NCBI GenBank assembly: GCA_002169115.2
Contig: NHJS02000028.1
Span: 1-8,497, forward strand
DNA from: a bacterium TMED221
GTDB taxonomy: Bacteria > Actinomycetota > Acidimicrobiia > Actinomarinales > Actinomarinaceae
Direction: 5' to 3'
Length of the DNA stretch: 8,497 bases
Each line of letters opens with the position of its first letter. Position 1 is the stretch's first letter. Below, one piece after another: positions 5,997-8,497 of the stretch. A model generated the notes under the pieces. That model was not told the origin of the DNA. It did no database searches and was given only the letters and a program-made list of their open reading frames with translations. Position numbers and translations under genes: made by a program.

Positions 5997-7256
5997 TTAA
6001 TTTAACCTTTTTGCATTGAATTTATTTAGTAATAATTTACCGACTTTATTAGAAGTTATTCTAACTGCATTAGTTTCAGCTTCTTGCTCATCAGATCCTT
6101 CGCCTTTTGCTTGTATGCCAGAAACAGTTGCTTGTGGTCTCCATCTTTTTTTAGTTTTACCTTTTTTAGCCATATAGCATTCTAAAACTGCTTTTTTAAC
6201 AATTACATTTTTCATAATTGCTCCAGTTGTTGGACTTCTCTGTGTAATGCCAACATCAAAACTACCAGTTATATAACAATCTACTTCATCATTAACTAGA
6301 GCATCTTTTACTTTTTTTGTTAATTTTTTATCATATTTATTACTTTTACTATAAGCTATTTTAATTTCTTCATATAAATCTATAACTCCTGGTATTGAGT
6401 CTAAGGACAATAAATCAAAATTATTTTCCAATAACTCTTCAGTCATGCCAGACTCTATTGCCCCTTCTAAACCATCGTCTACAGTATATGTATATTTAGC
6501 TGCGGATACTATCCGTCCGCCCCCTGATTCTCTCATGTTCGTATCAACATTTTTTGTTGTCTGAGTACTATCATTTCTTTGTGAACTATTACCCTGAAAA
6601 TCTCCAGACTCAGACGTATCAGTATTGCTAGAACTAATAACAGAACTATCGTCTACTGCCTCTATTTGATCTGTGTTTATAGATTTATTGCCTTCTTTGG
6701 TAAAGGAAGAATCTGCATCACTACTTCTGTCGCTAGAAGTAGTTGTTGTATTTATATTTGTGTTTCTATCAACAGTTCTTGTTCTATCAAACTTTTCATC
6801 CATACCAGTTGCTTTTCTCACTATCATAAGAGAAGTAATTGTTAATTCACTATCTTCACTCGCAATCTTGGATCCAGAATTTATTATCTCTTCAATGGCT
6901 ACTGTATCAATATTTGTTTTAACAACAATTCTCAAAGATTGATTGTCTTTGATATTTTGTTCATCGACGACTAGATCACAGGTTAGGTAAGCATCTAAGT
7001 TATTTTCAATTTCAGATTTAACTCGATTGTAATTTTTTCTTGTATCTCGATCCATTTCCCTAACATATTTTTTAAAAGCATCTTTGCAAGCTAAGTTCAT
7101 AGCTTTTGAACGTATTATTTCCTTATTCAACTCATAATCCCCTATCGAGGTGTAGTTATAAGTAGCCTTTCCATTGATCTCTAGTGAAAAAGCTATTAAG
7201 GGTTGGAATAAAATTGAAATTACAAATAATGTAAATAATTTATGAAGTTTTAACAT
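5997..7256 (-). CDS. Exported LPP20/FlgT-N-like protein with Ser/Thr/Asn/Asp-rich linker
   Basis: The 419-aa product has a signal peptide (residues 6-24, ending near AFS-LEI). Residues 25-125 follow the LPP20/FlgT-N pattern: a strand INGKATYNY, a long helix in which residues increment (NKEIIRSKAMNLACKDAFKK), then strands LTCDLVVDE and SLRIVVKTN. Residues 138-163 (LTITSLMIVRKATGMDEKFD) lead into a low-complexity segment at about 164-245 rich in Ser, Thr, Asn and Asp, most likely disordered. A second folded part (250-419) contains CYITGSFDVGI, a TGAIMKNVIVKKAVLECYM strand pair and a final helix with ETNAVRITSNKVGKLL. Its only cysteines, C57, C93, C327 and C360, fall as one pair per folded half, which suggests two disulfides in the periplasm. 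I recall similar uncharacterised proteobacterial proteins but no name. AGGG lies 6 bases before the ATG. It starts 1 base after the lipoprotein stop. Confidence 0.82.
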   Translation of the reverse strand: MLKLHKLFTLFVISILFQPLIAFSLEINGKATYNYTSIGDYELNKEIIRSKAMNLACKDAFKKYVREMDRDTRKNYNRVKSEIENNLDAYLTCDLVVDEQNIKDNQSLRIVVKTNIDTVAIEEIINSGSKIASEDSELTITSLMIVRKATGMDEKFDRTRTVDRNTNINTTTTSSDRSSDADSSFTKEGNKSINTDQIEAVDDSSVISSSNTDTSESGDFQGNSSQRNDSTQTTKNVDTNMRESGGGRIVSAAKYTYTVDDGLEGAIESGMTEELLENNFDLLSLDSIPGVIDLYEEIKIAYSKSNKYDKKLTKKVKDALVNDEVDCYITGSFDVGITQRSPTTGAIMKNVIVKKAVLECYMAKKGKTKKRWRPQATVSGIQAKGEGSDEQEAETNAVRITSNKVGKLLLNKFNAKRLN

Positions 7257-7257
7257 A

Positions 7258-7494
7258 TCAATCCCTGCAACTTATTGTTAATTTGGTATAATTTCCATCG
7301 ATAGATTTTCTAAAAATATTATAGCCCTTTGTGCCGCAAACTTTACCAGCATCGCTATAACATGAATCCATATTGCTAGATTGACATATGACAATGATAC
7401 CTTTTTGACCTGACTGAAGATATACTTCTTGAGTAGTAGCACAAGAAGTTAGTAAGAGTAGTAAACTACTAAATAAGAAAAATTTTATATTCAT
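7258..7494 (-). CDS. Small cysteine-rich lipoprotein, first gene of the envelope cluster
   Basis: The 78-aa precursor has a lipoprotein signal: a hydrophobic run to L15 and lipobox LTSC at 15-18, with C18 as the lipidated residue. Ala at +2 fits outer-membrane sorting by the E. coli rule. The mature peptide is 61 residues with four more cysteines (C37, C45, C53, C76) that could form two disulfides. The motif CYSDAGKVCGTKGYNI resembles a family of short lipoproteins in proteobacteria with a C-x7-C-x4-GY core, which have no assigned function that I know. The stop TGA is 1 base before the next ATG. The start has no strong Shine-Dalgarno (GTGGA lies about 7 bases upstream), but the lipobox position supports it. 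As promoter-proximal gene it may provide an outer-membrane anchor for the cluster. Confidence 0.85.
   Translation of the reverse strand: MNIKFFLFSSLLLLLTSCATTQEVYLQSGQKGIIVICQSSNMDSCYSDAGKVCGTKGYNIFRKSIDGNYTKLTISCRD
7263..7266 (-). promoter_or_regulatory. Shine-Dalgarno AGGG for the 419-aa gene
   Basis: The minus strand reads CAGGGATTGATATG, with AGGG six bases before the ATG at 7256. It lies inside the last codons of the lipoprotein gene, as expected for genes translated from one message. Confidence 0.6.
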
Positions 7495-7522
7495 ATTCTA
7501 GTCCACAAAATCCATTAATGTG

Positions 7523-7535
7523 ATACTAAAAGTAT
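7523..7535. repeat. Short palindrome overlapping the cluster promoter
   Basis: ATACT and AGTAT form a perfect 5-base inverted repeat around AAA and overlap the candidate -10 box. It could be an operator half-site pair or the top of a 5'-leader hairpin, but it is short enough to occur by chance. Confidence 0.25.
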
Positions 7536-7559
7536 GGTTTATAAATAGGTTAATTGCAA
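7531..7559 (-). promoter_or_regulatory. Candidate sigma-70 promoter for the five-gene cluster
   Basis: On the minus strand, TTGCAA (7554-7559) and CATACT (7531-7536) are separated by exactly 17 bases; each matches four of six consensus positions. The predicted start of transcription is about 30 bases before the lipoprotein ATG. The rest of the 160-base gap after pntB is AT-rich and shows no GC-containing terminator, so read-through from pntB is also possible. Confidence 0.4.
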
Positions 7560-7654
7560 CCCTCATGATACAACTTCAGAGACTACTTTATCTAAAATAT
7601 ATTATGAAAATAGTATTTTTGGCAGACTCTTATGATATATATAGAAGCTAAATA

Positions 7655-8497
7655 CTAAGATGATTGTAATATTGTTAATGCTTCATCCATTGTTTTTTTA
7701 GCATCTCCAAAAAGCATTCTTGTATTTTCTTTGAAAAATAATGGATTTTGGACTCCTGCATAACCGGTAGCCATTCCTCGTTTTAGCACCACAGAAGTTT
7801 TTCCTTTCCAACACTCTAATACTGGCATACCTGCTATTGGACTTTCAGGATCATCTAAAGCAGAAGGGTTTACAATATCATTAGCACCAATAATGATTGA
7901 GACATCTACATTTTTAAAGTCATCATTGATTTCATCCATTTCATAAACAATATCATATGGTACTTTCGCTTCTGCCAAGAGTACATTCATATGGCCAGGC
8001 ATTCTTCCAGCAACAGGATGAATAGCAAAACTAACATCGATGTTTTTACCTTTAAGCATCTTAGCAATTTCATTCACAGTATGCTGTGCTTGACTTACGG
8101 CCATTCCATAACCAGGAATAATCATAATTTTCTTTGCCGATAATAATAATTCACTTAATTCTTGAGACTCAATTTCAATTATCTCTCCTTGATCTTCAAC
8201 CGCGGTTGAGGTTGATTTTGTATCTGTACCAAAACCACCAGCAATTACAGAAATAAAACTTCGGTTCATAGCTTTGCACATAATATAACTTAGTATAGCT
8301 CCACTACTTCCAACGAGTGCCCCTACAACAATTAGTAAATCATTGTTAAGCATGAAACCAGTGGCTGATGCAGCCCAACCAGAATATGAATTCAACATTG
8401 ATACAACTACTGGCATATCTGCTCCACCTATTGCTAAAACTAAATGCATGCCAAATAAAAATGCAAGCCCCGTCATAATAATTAGAGGGATAATGGC
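7655..8497 (-). CDS. pntB: NAD(P) transhydrogenase subunit beta, 5' end outside window (partial)
   Basis: The minus-strand frame is open to the right edge, and codons before the first ATG (8476) read AIIPLII, matching PntB membrane sequence, so that Met is internal. About 280 of the usual roughly 460 residues are visible. The first part is the end of membrane domain II ([20 protein letters not shown], then [20 protein letters not shown]). A variable acidic linker follows ([16 protein letters not shown]), then NADP(H)-binding domain III with [50 protein letters not shown] and [14 protein letters not shown], all nearly identical to E. coli. With PntA it couples hydride transfer from NADH to NADP+ to proton entry across the inner membrane. 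PntA should lie to the right, upstream, but is not in the window. The stop is TAG. Confidence 0.97.
   Translation of the reverse strand, partial: AIIPLIIMTGLAFLFGMHLVLAIGGADMPVVVSMLNSYSGWAASATGFMLNNDLLIVVGALVGSSGAILSYIMCKAMNRSFISVIAGGFGTDTKSTSTAVEDQGEIIEIESQELSELLLSAKKIMIIPGYGMAVSQAQHTVNEIAKMLKGKNIDVSFAIHPVAGRMPGHMNVLLAEAKVPYDIVYEMDEINDDFKNVDVSIIIGANDIVNPSALDDPESPIAGMPVLECWKGKTSVVLKRGMATGYAGVQNPLFFKENTRMLFGDAKKTMDEALTILQSS

Noticed and set aside
4245..6942. Plus-strand open frames (4245-4493, 4978-5256, 5613-5807, 6673-6942) antisense to the cluster, and one at 1845-2027 antisense to the sugar dehydrogenase
   Set aside because: They lie wholly inside well-supported minus-strand genes, have no ribosome binding site or recognisable family, and are explained as shadows of the coding frame.
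7560..7654. Intrinsic terminator after pntB
   Set aside because: Only AT-only inverted repeats (such as AAAATA-C-TATTTT) with unusable loops are present; no stable stem followed by a T-run was found.
8474..8476. ATG at 8476 as the start of pntB
   Set aside because: It is an internal Met in the membrane domain; upstream codons continue the PntB sequence.
1..8497. CRISPR array, insertion sequence, tRNA or rRNA
   Set aside because: No spaced direct repeats, transposase, terminal repeats or RNA-gene-like GC-rich blocks were seen; nearly the whole window is coding.

Overview
The window is AT-rich and densely coded, with short intergenic gaps and no RNA genes, mobile elements or CRISPR arrays that I can see. 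The C-terminal half of a PntB transhydrogenase subunit (very close to the E. coli form), an E. coli-type GloA and many signal-peptide proteins point to a Gram-negative proteobacterium. The low GC and compact layout suggest an AT-rich, possibly marine, gammaproteobacterium. That placement is inference from protein resemblance and composition, not a phylogeny.

Layout from left to right. (1) At 3-506 on the plus strand is the 3' part of a DUF3050 gene (heme-oxygenase-like fold). Its start lies outside the window. (2) At 512-2447 on the minus strand is a probable three-gene unit: gloA (glyoxalase I), a periplasmic PQQ-dependent sugar dehydrogenase that overlaps gloA by 8 bases, and a small exported beta-rich protein. 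It converges on the DUF3050 gene with a 5-base gap that holds an AT-rich hairpin. (3) At 2553-7494 on the minus strand are five tightly packed genes, each encoding a signal peptide: a small cysteine-rich lipoprotein, a 419-aa protein with a long Ser/Thr/Asn/Asp linker, a 216-aa helical protein, a 524-aa CsgG/FlgT-like protein with a charged tail, and a 400-aa protein of unknown family. (4) At 7655-8497 on the minus strand is the 3' part of pntB, running off the right edge.

The five-gene cluster is the most interesting part. Gaps between its genes are 1, 1, 8 and 6 bases, every product is predicted to leave the cytoplasm, and one member is built like the Vibrio flagellar H-ring protein FlgT (N-terminal LPP20/FlgT-like region, central CsgG/TolB-like domain, C-terminal SH3-like domain). 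No flagellar or curli gene is visible beside it. I infer an uncharacterised envelope or outer-membrane-associated assembly. In the left unit, GloA detoxifies methylglyoxal while the sugar dehydrogenase oxidises aldoses in the periplasm. Their coupling suggests a link to carbonyl or sugar metabolism, but this is not proven.
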